Below, one piece after another: positions 7,868-15,357 of a DNA stretch of 64,000 nt (its first letter is position 1; every line of letters begins with the position of its first letter). The DNA lies in NCBI RefSeq assembly GCF_008369195.1, contig NZ_VOBC01000001.1, positions 248,001-312,000 on the forward strand, written 5' to 3'. The translations under genes and the position numbers were made by a program. The DNA comes from Sporosarcina sp. ANT_H38 (GTDB lineage Bacteria; Bacillota; Bacilli; Bacillales_A; Planococcaceae). A model generated the notes under the pieces. The model was given only the letters and a program-made list of their open reading frames with translations. It was not told the DNA's origin and did no database searches.

Positions 7868-9001
7868 ATGCGTGCAAAAACGAAATTAATTCACGGTGGT
7901 ATTGTTGGAGATGTAACGACAGGTGCAGTTTCGACACCGATTTACCAAGTAAGTACGTACAAACAAGAGACAGTCGGTCAATTTAACGGTTATGAATATT
8001 CACGAACAGGAAACCCAACTCGTCATGCGCTAGAAGTATTGATAAGTGATTTGGAGGGCGGAAAAGCGGGCTTTGCTTTTGGCTCTGGAATGGCCGCGAT
8101 TAGTTCGGTGATGATGTTGTTTAGTAAAGGGGACCATATTGTACTAACGGATGATGTCTACGGTGGAACATACCGTGTCATGACGAAAGTGTTGAATCGC
8201 TTTGGTATCTCAGCAACATTCGTTGATTCTAGTGATGTTACAAAAGTAGAAGCCGCGATTGAAGAAAATACAAAAGCGATTTTCTTAGAATCGCCAACAA
8301 ATCCGCTTTTAAAAGTAACGGATATCGAAGCTATTACTAAACTTGCAAGAGAAAAGGATCTGCTCACAATTGTCGACAATACGTTTATGACACCTTATTT
8401 CCAACAACCAATTGCTCAAGGTGCAGACATTGTATTGCATAGTGCCACAAAATATCTCGGAGGTCATAGTGATGTCGTAGCTGGACTTGTCGTTGTAGCA
8501 ACAGAGAAGCTAGAAGAGGATTTACACTTCATTCAAAATTCGGTTGGTGCAATTCTTGGACCGCAGGATTCGTGGTTATTGATTCGCGGTATAAAGACTC
8601 TTGGACTTCGTATGGAAGAGCATAATGTAAATGCGCAGAAAATCGCAGAGTTTTTAGATGAGCATGAGGCAGTGGGGAAAGTATATTATCCGGGACTTAA
8701 AACACATCCCGGCCGAGAATTGATGACAAGGCAAGCGACCGGCTTCGGTGGTATGATTTCGTTCGATGTTGGAAGTGAAAAGAAAGCCGATGAGCTTCTT
8801 GCAAAATTACGCTACTTTACGCTTGCAGAAAGTTTAGGTGCAGTTGAAAGTTTGATTTCTATTCCTGCACGAATGACACATGCATCAATTCCGCGTGAAC
8901 GCAGATTAGAACTCGGTATTACAGACGGGCTTGTTCGGATTTCGGTAGGGATTGAAGATGTGGAAGATTTACTAGAAGACTTGGCAAGAGCGTTAACGTA
9001 A
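7868..9001 (+). CDS. mccB: Cystathionine gamma-lyase / homocysteine gamma-lyase
   Basis: A 377-residue PLP enzyme of the Cys/Met metabolism family, of standard length. PLP lysine Lys 195 lies in HSATKYLGGHSD; the tyrosine and arginine of YEYSRTGNPT bind phosphate from the neighbouring subunit; DDVYGGTYR is also conserved. It cleaves cystathionine to cysteine, 2-oxobutyrate and ammonia. It lies three bases after mccA with AGGGAGAG before its ATG, so the two are co-transcribed. Cystathionine gamma-synthase and beta-lyase share the fold, but the mccA neighbour makes the gamma-lyase role most likely. Confidence 0.87.
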   Translation: MRAKTKLIHGGIVGDVTTGAVSTPIYQVSTYKQETVGQFNGYEYSRTGNPTRHALEVLISDLEGGKAGFAFGSGMAAISSVMMLFSKGDHIVLTDDVYGGTYRVMTKVLNRFGISATFVDSSDVTKVEAAIEENTKAIFLESPTNPLLKVTDIEAITKLAREKDLLTIVDNTFMTPYFQQPIAQGADIVLHSATKYLGGHSDVVAGLVVVATEKLEEDLHFIQNSVGAILGPQDSWLLIRGIKTLGLRMEEHNVNAQKIAEFLDEHEAVGKVYYPGLKTHPGRELMTRQATGFGGMISFDVGSEKKADELLAKLRYFTLAESLGAVESLISIPARMTHASIPRERRLELGITDGLVRISVGIEDVEDLLEDLARALT

Positions 9002-9007
9002 CAATAC

Positions 9008-9042
9008 AAAAGCTATTTACATTCATCGTGAATAGCTTTTTG
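9008..9042 (+). terminator. Intrinsic terminator of the yrrT-luxS-mccAB operon
   Basis: AAAAGCTATT-13-AATAGCTTTTT, seven bases after the mccB stop codon. Confidence 0.85.
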
Positions 9043-9061
9043 TAATTCAAATAAAAAGACT

Positions 9062-9501
9062 CACGTCTGTTGATTAACCATATAGTTGCATAAAATACTG
9101 GTGAGAAGTGCTTGATAACCTCCATTTTCACTGGACTATTTTGGACCGCTTTCGGCTAACTATTTAGGACAGATTTACTGAGGTAGCCTAGGTATGGCTA
9201 GAAGTGACACTTCTTTAAAATAAATAAGAATAAACTATAGAGACAGCATCAGCCGCCAAAATTGCATCTTTGGCAGCTATTAACCATGTAAATGCCACTC
9301 TATTCTTTTGTCCCAAAGAGCTTTAGCACTTCGTATACTTATGTATTTGGAGCGCGACGGATGAAGGACAACCCTACAAATCCAGACATCTCGGTAATCG
9401 TACTAGTAGTCATTCAATCCATAGCAATCCTAAAGCGCAACTATACAAGTGTGGCCGGGGGAAGGTATTTATTGGTTATGTTTAGTTAATCAAGAGGCGT
9501 G
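9062..9501 (+). mobile_element. Dispersed hairpin-module element, copy A (left-to-right)
   Basis: Starts with CACGTCTGTTGATTAACCA and ends with the inverted version (GTTAATCAAGAGGCGTG), about 19-bp terminal inverted repeats. Inside are the conserved left block (GCATAAAATACTGGTGAGAAG, CCATTTTCACTGGAC), a remnant of the GGCTAGAAGTGAC hairpin, and the hairpin AGCCGCCAAA-ATTGCATC-TTTGGCAGCT at 9250-9281. The segment holding the GTAGGGATGCGAC hairpin in other copies is deleted here. Flanks AAAAAGACT and AAAAACTAT match 6 of 9 bases, a possible decayed target duplication. No coding capacity seen. Confidence 0.8.
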
Positions 9502-9605
9502 AAAAACTATTCCAAATTACATACAGAAAAATTACACAACCTTTACAGAGGCTTTACACACATATGAGAAAATTGAGTATAAATTCCTGTAAGGTGGTTA
9601 TTAAA

Positions 9606-11345
9606 ATGAGCCGATTGGCACAAAAGTTTGTTAGGAAGATTAATTTTGGGCAAGTGAACTGGACAAGATTACCTTTACGGATTACAAGAGTTTCATTTAA
9701 AACAAGATTACTATTCGTGATTTTAACAATCCTGTTACTTTCTACAGTAACGATAGGATTCACGGCGTATGAAAAAATGAAAACAAACACTATTGAACTC
9801 GTTTCTTCTCGTTTAGAGAGAGAAGTGACAATCGTTAATGATTTAGCAAAAACATTGATGTTGGCTCATATTGGAAACAAGGAAAAATTCATGGTTGAAC
9901 TTGAAGAGGTCATTAAAAGGCAGCATGTATCGTTAACCCAAGAAGGTTATCATGCTACGATGTTTTACTCGAAAGATAATCAGTTGTTTCCTTTTGAGGT
10001 GAGTGGAAATTCAGATTTCAATTTGTCTAATCAGATTGTAGAAAAAATAAGTAAGAGTGGTAAAGGTATATTACATGAAATGATTCAAGGAAATCCCTAT
10101 ACAATCAGCTATTTTCGTATTCAAGAGTTGGGTGGGGAATTTGTTATTGTCGTTCCGGACAGTGATTACTTAGTGGATACGAAGGAAATGGGAATCCTGA
10201 TTTTGATAACGATCTTAATTGCGTTAATCATCGCGTTGCTACTAATCGCGCCGACGATTAACCGTATGACGAAACCAATAATTGTATTGCAACAAAAAAT
10301 GCGTATAGTTAGGGAAGGGGATTTGGGAATCGATTTATCGATTCAATCTTCTACACCTGAATTCCAATCACTTATTAAAAGTTTTAAGATGATGATTGAA
10401 AATATGTCTCATATGCTCGTGGAAATTAAAAACACAAGTATACAGCTAGAACGGACTGGCAGTCATTTAAACGTGAATTCAACTACGCTACTAACAAAAA
10501 ACAATTATATGAATGCCCAGGTTACGGAGCTTGAGAAGATTGCGGCAGAGACGGTTTCCGTTTCAACTGCACAGCAACAAGCCTTCCAGCAGATGAAAAA
10601 TCAAACGGCCGCGTTGTTTAACGAAATGGAAGAAGTTTTTAATGAATCAACTGTTACAAAACAAGTCGTGAAAATAGGGGAGACTTCGACAATCGAGGCA
10701 GCAAAAAAGATGCAAATATTTTTCGAAAGTATGGAAAGTGTCATTCAAACGATTGATGATTTACATGGGAAATTCATGTCCGTTTCTAAAGTTGTTAGAA
10801 CGATTGACAATATTGCTAATCAAACCCGTATGCTTGCATTGAATGCGAAAATCGAAGCTTCTAGGGCCGGAAGTGCTGGAGCAGGATTCATAGTGGTAGC
10901 AAATGAGGTGCAACGATTAGCGGAGCAATCGGCTTTCGCTACAGGAGAAATTAAAGATACGATTTCACAAATGGAACAATCCGTTGACAGGACTACTTTA
11001 AATATAGAAGAGATGCAAGTAGACGCAACAAACTTTGAAAGCATTACACGAGAAAATAGCAGTAATTTCAAAGCTGCTGCTGATCATATTCGTATATTGG
11101 ATCAAAGACTATTCATCATGAAGGATCACTTGAACTCATTGGAAAGCGTTCTGCCCCTATTGGAGGCATCAACAAAGCAAGTTGAAAATGTTTCTGAGAA
11201 AAATCAAAGTAATGCTGCAGAAATGATGCGTGTATTTCAAGAACAATTTGAAGCGATGCAAGCTGTTGGGAAAACGGGATCAGAGCTATCTTTTCTTTCC
11301 AATAAACTGTTGGCTAATGCCAATCGATTTACTACTTTAATTTGA
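9606..11345 (+). CDS. Methyl-accepting chemotaxis-type transducer with divergent signalling tip
   Basis: A 579-residue transmembrane receptor: short cytoplasmic arm (1-35), membrane segment at about 37-57 ([21 protein letters not shown]), sensor domain to about 195, second membrane segment at about 200-222, HAMP, and a long helical signalling domain. The hairpin tip reads [38 protein letters not shown], recognisable but departing from the usual [19 protein letters not shown] and VVADEVRKLAE forms. The ATG at 9606 follows AAGGTGG; the frame is open further upstream without a ribosome site. The gene lies between two oppositely oriented repeat elements, and copy B is inserted exactly at its stop codon. 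The ligand is unknown. Confidence 0.85.
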   Translation: MSRLAQKFVRKINFGQVNWTRLPLRITRVSFKTRLLFVILTILLLSTVTIGFTAYEKMKTNTIELVSSRLEREVTIVNDLAKTLMLAHIGNKEKFMVELEEVIKRQHVSLTQEGYHATMFYSKDNQLFPFEVSGNSDFNLSNQIVEKISKSGKGILHEMIQGNPYTISYFRIQELGGEFVIVVPDSDYLVDTKEMGILILITILIALIIALLLIAPTINRMTKPIIVLQQKMRIVREGDLGIDLSIQSSTPEFQSLIKSFKMMIENMSHMLVEIKNTSIQLERTGSHLNVNSTTLLTKNNYMNAQVTELEKIAAETVSVSTAQQQAFQQMKNQTAALFNEMEEVFNESTVTKQVVKIGETSTIEAAKKMQIFFESMESVIQTIDDLHGKFMSVSKVVRTIDNIANQTRMLALNAKIEASRAGSAGAGFIVVANEVQRLAEQSAFATGEIKDTISQMEQSVDRTTLNIEEMQVDATNFESITRENSSNFKAAADHIRILDQRLFIMKDHLNSLESVLPLLEASTKQVENVSEKNQSNAAEMMRVFQEQFEAMQAVGKTGSELSFLSNKLLANANRFTTLI

Positions 11346-11786
11346 CACGTCAAGCGAGTAACCGATAAAAAATGATCATCTACATGGATAAAAGCCGCCA
11401 AAGATACAATTTTGGCGGCTGATGATTTCTCTATAGTTTTTTCTTATTTATTTTAAAGATGTGTCACTTTCCATAAGGCATCAGATGATTAGATGCATAT
11501 TCCTTGCTAAAAGTAATCAAGGAACACATTGTACAACATCCAAGAGTGCGCGACAGGCAACTATTCGCAATAGGATTAACAAGGAGGAATGAACTACAAT
11601 TCCTCTCTAAAAAGTGTGGCTAGAAATGACGGAGTCACTTCTAGCCACACTTTTCTCCCGGTAACTGTATCGTGATTATTTCGCCGAAAGCGGTCCAAAA
11701 TAGTCCAGTGAAAATGGAAGTCATCAAGCCCTTCTCGCCAATATTTTATACGAGTAACTGGTTAATCAACAGACGTGTTAATTTGA
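11337..11786 (-). mobile_element. Dispersed hairpin-module element, copy B, with perfect 9-bp target duplication
   Basis: The element proper is 11346-11777, right-to-left, ending in TGGTTAATCAACAGACGTG. Its other end is diverged (CACGTCAAGCGAGTAACC). Both sides carry TTAATTTGA (11337-11345 and 11778-11786), a perfect 9-bp target site duplication. The left copy contains the TGA stop codon of the chemoreceptor gene. Inside are hairpins AGCCGCCAAAGATAC/TTTTGGCGGCT (11391-11421), GGAGGAATGAACTACAATTCCTC (about 11582-11605) and GTGTGGCTAGAAATGAC/GTCACTTCTAGCCACAC (11615-11652). The right portion is internally deleted compared with copies C and G. Confidence 0.88.
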
Positions 11787-11853
11787 TTTACTGAATCGAC
11801 GGATAGTAAACTGTTTATAAAACAAATAAAGTAATCAATGGGGGACTTTTCTA

Positions 11854-12297
11854 ATGGCAGAACACTACTTTCATTTAACAGCTGACTGGCCGGGTTTGCG
11901 GAATGATATAGGAACAATCGATGCAGGGAATTTGAAAACGAAGATTTCGATTCCTCCTGAAATGGACGGGCCGGGAATTGGTACAAATCCGGATGAAATG
12001 CTATTGGGTGCTGCTGCAACATGTTATATTATTACACTTGCGGCTATGATGGAGCGAAGTAAGCTGGAGAAAGTTGCCTTGACGATGAAGTCAGTCGGCG
12101 TTGTCGATGTAACGAACGGTATCATTACATACAAAAAAATTATCCATAAACCTCAAATCGTGTTGCAACGGGACGCGACTAAAAAAGATGAAGCGTTAGC
12201 GCACAAGCTTGCGGAAAAAGCGGAAACGTCCTGTATGATCAGTCGTGCTATCAAAGGAAATGTAGAAATCGAGTTAGTCGCGACTGTAATAAAATAG
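11854..12297 (+). CDS. OsmC/Ohr-family protein
   Basis: A 147-residue protein of the OsmC fold, a family of thiol-dependent (hydro)peroxide reductases. The two family cysteines are present: Cys 57 in GAAATCYIITLA, at the start of the long central helix, and Cys 127 in ETSCMISRAI. Length and spacing (70 residues between cysteines) fit the OsmC group. The ATG follows GGGGGA by eight bases. It begins 68 bases after the end of repeat copy B and appears monocistronic. Whether it is a true peroxidase or one of the less-defined YhfA-type members cannot be told from sequence alone. Confidence 0.85.
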   Translation: MAEHYFHLTADWPGLRNDIGTIDAGNLKTKISIPPEMDGPGIGTNPDEMLLGAAATCYIITLAAMMERSKLEKVALTMKSVGVVDVTNGIITYKKIIHKPQIVLQRDATKKDEALAHKLAEKAETSCMISRAIKGNVEIELVATVIK

Positions 12298-12330
12298 AAC
12301 GCTAAGATGTTAAAAAACCGTACTATTATG

Positions 12331-12453
12331 TTATTACAGGTAAGAAACCATACTAAAACTTAATAGTTAACCACTAAATACAGTCTTTATACACATAAAA
12401 GGCTGTATTTTTTATTGTTCTAAAATATTATTACAGGTAGAATACATACTAAA
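12331..12453. repeat. Direct repeat pair and terminator-like hairpin
   Basis: TTATTACAGGTA followed by A-rich sequence and CATACTAAA occurs at 12331-12357 and again at 12428-12453, about 97 bases apart. Between them ATACAG ... CTGTAT followed by six T (about 12374-12413) could terminate the OsmC transcript. The CATACTAAA tails resemble half of the palindrome at 14016-14041. Confidence 0.5.
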
Positions 12454-12513
12454 TACCAAATATATGAAATAATATAATACTAATTCAAGATACATAGTTA
12501 CGGGGGGGGATTT

Positions 12514-13182
12514 ATGAGATATGTAAGAATGCTAACAAAAACATACAAAGACAACACTGGTAGAAGTATTGACTTGTATTCTCTTCTCATAGAGCACAAT
12601 GGAGAAACAAGTCTTTTACATCCATTGCACGAGTATCAGCTAAAAAACCATGTAATGAGCAAGTCATGGCATAACAAACTTATACAGGCAGTGGAATTAA
12701 TGCTAGATTATATGGATGCAAATCGACATTACTTTTCATCTCCAAAGGCTTTCTTTGAATCCTTTGCTGAATCTATGCATTCTGGGACGATTGGTGAAGA
12801 TGGGTATGACCCAAGTGGTCTTTACTGGTTACCTAAAAGAACCACTACAGCGTATAATCTTCTCTACTCAATAACTCAATTCTCTGATTGGCTGGCAGAG
12901 AATGCATTGTTGAAACACCAGACAACTTTGACCATTGATATGAGAGATATGAGGTTACAACAACGAGAGTCATTGCCATCAGGTTCTACGGAGGTATTAG
13001 CAGCAAAAGTTGAAGGGCTATTACCTACCGAAATAAACGCGTTAGAGCATGCCGTTTCCGAAGAATTTCTTTCCCATCAAGGTTGGATTCCAGATACTCA
13101 GGGAAGAGTTAAAATGAAGGGCATGCTACTTTATAAGGCTGGATACGTGACAGCGATAAAAAAGATTTTATCTTCCACTTAG
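12514..13182 (+). CDS. Integrase-like N-terminal (core-binding) region without catalytic domain
   Basis: A 222-residue protein with no signal peptide. The stretch LHPLHEYQLKNHVMSKSW ... LMLDYM ... FFESFAESMHSGTIGEDGYDPSGLYWLPK ... ITQFSDWLAENA reads like the SAM-like DNA-binding half of site-specific tyrosine recombinases. The protein ends before the Arg-His-Arg-Tyr catalytic region, so it is either a truncated integrase or a stand-alone DNA-binding protein. Its ATG follows a run of eight G. It opens a short AT-rich patch (12.3-14.1 kb) with orphan genes and small palindromes, consistent with acquired DNA. The family assignment is from pattern memory and should be treated as tentative. Confidence 0.4.
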   Translation: MRYVRMLTKTYKDNTGRSIDLYSLLIEHNGETSLLHPLHEYQLKNHVMSKSWHNKLIQAVELMLDYMDANRHYFSSPKAFFESFAESMHSGTIGEDGYDPSGLYWLPKRTTTAYNLLYSITQFSDWLAENALLKHQTTLTIDMRDMRLQQRESLPSGSTEVLAAKVEGLLPTEINALEHAVSEEFLSHQGWIPDTQGRVKMKGMLLYKAGYVTAIKKILSST

Positions 13183-13213
13183 GTTATCTAAGTTCTCGAT
13201 ATAAATTTTGTTT

Positions 13214-13248
13214 CTTCTTCAACTAACGGAGCAGTTTAGATGAAGAAG
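13214..13248. repeat. Small palindromic repeat, copy 1 of 3
   Basis: CTTCTTCAACTAA-CGGAGCAG-TTTAGATGAAGAAG: near-perfect hairpin with the core CTAACGGNGCAGTTTAG, shared with copies at 13390 and 13904 although the outer arms differ and compensate. Confidence 0.6.
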
Positions 13249-13299
13249 GAGGTAATACTTTTGCTGTTTTGAGCATCTCTTGATAAGGGGGTGTTTTAT

Positions 13300-13380
13300 T
13301 TGGAAAAAGGTGTTGAAAGCATATCAAATTGGATACTTTATCTCGCATTAGCTTTTCTCATTGTAGCACCAAACAACTGA
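13300..13380 (+). CDS. Small hydrophobic peptide, 26 residues
   Basis: A short frame beginning with TTG at 13300, six bases after the strong site AAGGGGGTG. The product starts MEKGVESISNWILY and continues LALAFLIVAPNN: a short charged head and one hydrophobic segment long enough to span or lie on a membrane. It lies between two copies of a small palindromic repeat. Peptides of this shape include regulators of membrane proteins and type I toxins, but no antisense RNA or partner was identified. Function unknown; the ribosome site and composition are the only evidence that it is a gene. Confidence 0.45.
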   Translation: MEKGVESISNWILYLALAFLIVAPNN

Positions 13381-13389
13381 TTATTCCGT

Positions 13390-13420
13390 TATTCAACTAA
13401 CAGGGCAGTTTAGTCGAATA
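13390..13420. repeat. Small palindromic repeat, copy 2 of 3
   Basis: TATTCAACTAA-CAGGGCAG-TTTAGTCGAATA: hairpin with the same core as copies 1 and 3. Confidence 0.6.
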
Positions 13421-13512
13421 AATAAAATTAGAAAAAAGTGGAACTTTAGTTTGTTTATATTCGTATAAATATTATGAGTTGATTATTATGACACTTGAAA
13501 GGTGGATTTTTT

Positions 13513-13854
13513 ATGTACAAAGTGAATGGTATAGAAGCTTATGAAGCACATAATCGAACTGAGTTATTAGCAGGTTTAGAGGCAAAATCTGAATATATCC
13601 TTATTAAAGGAGACTATTATAAAGAAGTAAGAGAGATTATGGATACTCATCTTCCAGAGAACGAAAGTATGGGAGTGGCATTAGGAAGTGCAGGTGTGTT
13701 ATCAATTCTTAATTATGCAATAGATGCAGTAAGAAATTCATTCAGTAATGCAGATAAAATGGATAAAAAAATTGACAGAAAGTTAAATTCATTCAAGGTT
13801 AAAAAGATTACAGATGATGGTTTATTATTGAGCTTAAAGCAGTTAGATTATTAG
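13513..13854 (+). CDS. Uncharacterised 113-residue protein
   Basis: A protein not recognised from any family. The ATG at 13513 follows GAAAGGTGG; the frame is open six codons further upstream, but those codons contain the ribosome site. It begins MYKVNGIEAYEAHN and has a charged N-terminal half, a Gly/Ala/Leu-rich stretch (GVALGSAGVLSILNYAIDAV at about 55-75) that could be a weak membrane or amphipathic helix, and a Lys-rich tail. It is flanked by small palindromic repeats and followed by two hairpins, within the AT-rich accessory patch. No operon partner is evident. Confidence 0.6.
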   Translation: MYKVNGIEAYEAHNRTELLAGLEAKSEYILIKGDYYKEVREIMDTHLPENESMGVALGSAGVLSILNYAIDAVRNSFSNADKMDKKIDRKLNSFKVKKITDDGLLLSLKQLDY

Positions 13855-13863
13855 AACTTGCAT

Positions 13864-13892
13864 ACATAGAACTATTTTGGATAGTTCTATGT
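13864..13892 (+). terminator. Hairpin after the 113-residue gene
   Basis: ACATAGAACTAT-TTTGG-ATAGTTCTATGT, a perfect 12-bp stem starting ten bases after the stop codon. There is no T run after it, so it may protect the 3' end or terminate weakly. Confidence 0.55.
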
Positions 13893-13903
13893 GAATAAAT
13901 ACA

Positions 13904-13931
13904 CTTAAACAAACGGGTGCTTTAGTTTAAG
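13904..13931. repeat. Small palindromic repeat, copy 3 of 3
   Basis: CTTAAACAAACGGGTGCTTTAGTTTAAG written in arms: CTTAAAC ... GTTTAAG around a CGGGTGC core, related to the copies at 13214 and 13390. Confidence 0.5.
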
Positions 13932-13942
13932 AAGTAAATATT

Positions 13943-13980
13943 AAAAAACGGACTTCCGCTTTTATGGAAGTCCGTTTTTT
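13943..13980. terminator. Bidirectional intrinsic terminator
   Basis: AAAAAACGGACTTCC-GCTTTTAT-GGAAGTCCGTTTTTT, a 15-bp perfect stem with A and T runs on both sides. Confidence 0.85.
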
Positions 13981-14015
13981 AAACTTAATAACAACATTAA
14001 AATTTAACAGAGCCA

Positions 14016-14041
14016 AAGTTTTAGTATATATACTAAAACTT
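14016..14041. promoter_or_regulatory. Perfect 26-bp palindrome (possible operator)
   Basis: AAGTTTTAGTATA/TATACTAAAACTT, symmetric at every base. Related half-sites (TTTAGTATATAT, CATACTAAA) occur at about 14070, 12349 and 12447. It lies about 175 bases before the HTH/GIY-YIG gene. Either an operator or a remnant of a mobile element end; no T run, so a terminator is unlikely. Confidence 0.45.
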
Positions 14042-14211
14042 AAACCCTTTATCCAAAAGGCATCAAGTGCATTTAGTATATATATTACCTATAATAAATT
14101 ATGAGTACGTTTTTTTTTGTGTGTGTGTAAAATCAATGTTGAATAAATTGTAGATAAAAGTTATATTTGTTTATATAAAATAACTATATAACGAAAGGTG
14201 TTTATGATTAA

Positions 14212-15303
14212 TTGGATATGTCACTAGATTACCCATTAGAAGTTATGGAAAAAGGATACAGTGAAGAGAGTCGTCATTATCGCTGTTTAGTATGTGGTGA
14301 AGAAGTAGAAAAGGGAGTTATATATCCTGTAGGAGATGTGCTTTTCGCAGATTGGCGTTATATGGAACATCATATTGAAAGGACGCATGGAAGTGTTTTT
14401 GAACTATTACTCTCGGGTGGTAAGGAACAGACGGGGTTGTCCGATCAACAGTCGAAACTGCTTTCTTTGATTTACGCGGGGAAGTCAGACAAAGAAATTC
14501 AACAGGAACTGAAAATCGGAAGCATGTCGACGATTCGTAATCATCGTTTTTCATTACGAAAAAAAGAAAAACAAGCAAAAAACCTTCTTGCTCTTATGAA
14601 TTTGGTGAAACGGCAACAAGAACTGGTAATAGATGTACCGAGTATCGATAAGCCGATTGAGAAATCATTTGAGCCCTCAAAAGAATTAGCTAGCTATTTC
14701 TCAGAGGAAGATGGGCGTTTGAAAACATTCCGTTTGAAAGAACAAGAAAAAAATCAACTATTGGCTGAAATTGCATTGCTCTTTAAACCGAAAAAAGTGT
14801 ATTCAGAAGGTGAAGTAAATGCGGTTTTGGTGACAATATTTGAAGATTATATGCTATTACGACGGGAGATGATCGACCGTGGTGTGCTAACGCGTAACGC
14901 TGAAGGAAGTGCATATGGCCTCGTGCAAAATGGAGATGTCGATGAAATGGATTTTAAAAAAGAAATGAAGATGAAAGCGAAGGCAGAGAAACCGAGTTAT
15001 GGTATTTTTCAAATCAAAAATGAAAAGAACGGAAAGATTTTTATAGGTTCGACACCGAATTTCAAAACATTGAACGGATTGAAATTCATGTTAACTACCG
15101 GTGGCCATAAAAATAAAGAATTGCAATCCGATTGGGATGAACATGGAAAAGAAAGTTTTGAAATCGAATTACTCGAAACGATAGATGAAAAGGATTGGAA
15201 AGGAACTAGTAAGGGCGAAATTCTTGAAAAGCAGTTGGAGAAGTGGTTAGAGGAGTTACAACCATACGGAGAAAAAGGATACAATCGTATTAAAAAATTA
15301 TGA
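14212..15303 (+). CDS. Zinc-finger/LuxR-type HTH/DUF2087/GIY-YIG multidomain protein
   Basis: A 363-residue cytoplasmic protein with four recognisable parts. Residues 25-60 carry CLVCGE and HH/H residues (Cys 25, Cys 28, His 53, His 54, His 59), a likely zinc knuckle. Residues about 75-120 form a LuxR-like HTH (GLSDQQSKLLSLIYAGKSDKEI ... STIRNHRFSLRKKEKQAK). Residues about 165-238 match DUF2087 (GRLKTFRLKEQEKNQLL ... YSEGEVNAVL ... DYMLLRREMIDRGVLTR). Residues about 262-360 have a GIY-YIG-like core (YGIFQI ... KIFIGST). The usual Arg after YIG is not seen, so nuclease activity is doubtful. TTG at 14212 or ATG at 14218 follow GAAAGGTG at long spacing. Regulator or DNA-processing protein; function unknown. 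Confidence 0.65.
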   Translation: MDMSLDYPLEVMEKGYSEESRHYRCLVCGEEVEKGVIYPVGDVLFADWRYMEHHIERTHGSVFELLLSGGKEQTGLSDQQSKLLSLIYAGKSDKEIQQELKIGSMSTIRNHRFSLRKKEKQAKNLLALMNLVKRQQELVIDVPSIDKPIEKSFEPSKELASYFSEEDGRLKTFRLKEQEKNQLLAEIALLFKPKKVYSEGEVNAVLVTIFEDYMLLRREMIDRGVLTRNAEGSAYGLVQNGDVDEMDFKKEMKMKAKAEKPSYGIFQIKNEKNGKIFIGSTPNFKTLNGLKFMLTTGGHKNKELQSDWDEHGKESFEIELLETIDEKDWKGTSKGEILEKQLEKWLEELQPYGEKGYNRIKKL

Positions 15304-15312
15304 TGGATAAGG

Positions 15313-15352
15313 AAAAAGACGGTAAACACTTAATTGTGAATGCCGTCTTTTT
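15313..15352. terminator. Bidirectional terminator between convergent genes
   Basis: AAAAAGACGG ... CCGTCTTTTT with an inner CAC/GTG pairing, between the GIY-YIG gene and gbsR. Confidence 0.85.
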
Positions 15353-15357
15353 CATGT

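Noticed and set aside
9062..11777. Elements A and B as the two ends of one composite transposon carrying the chemoreceptor gene
   Set aside because: Element B has its own perfect 9-bp duplication at its two ends, so it inserted by itself next to the gene; the outer flanks of A and B do not match.
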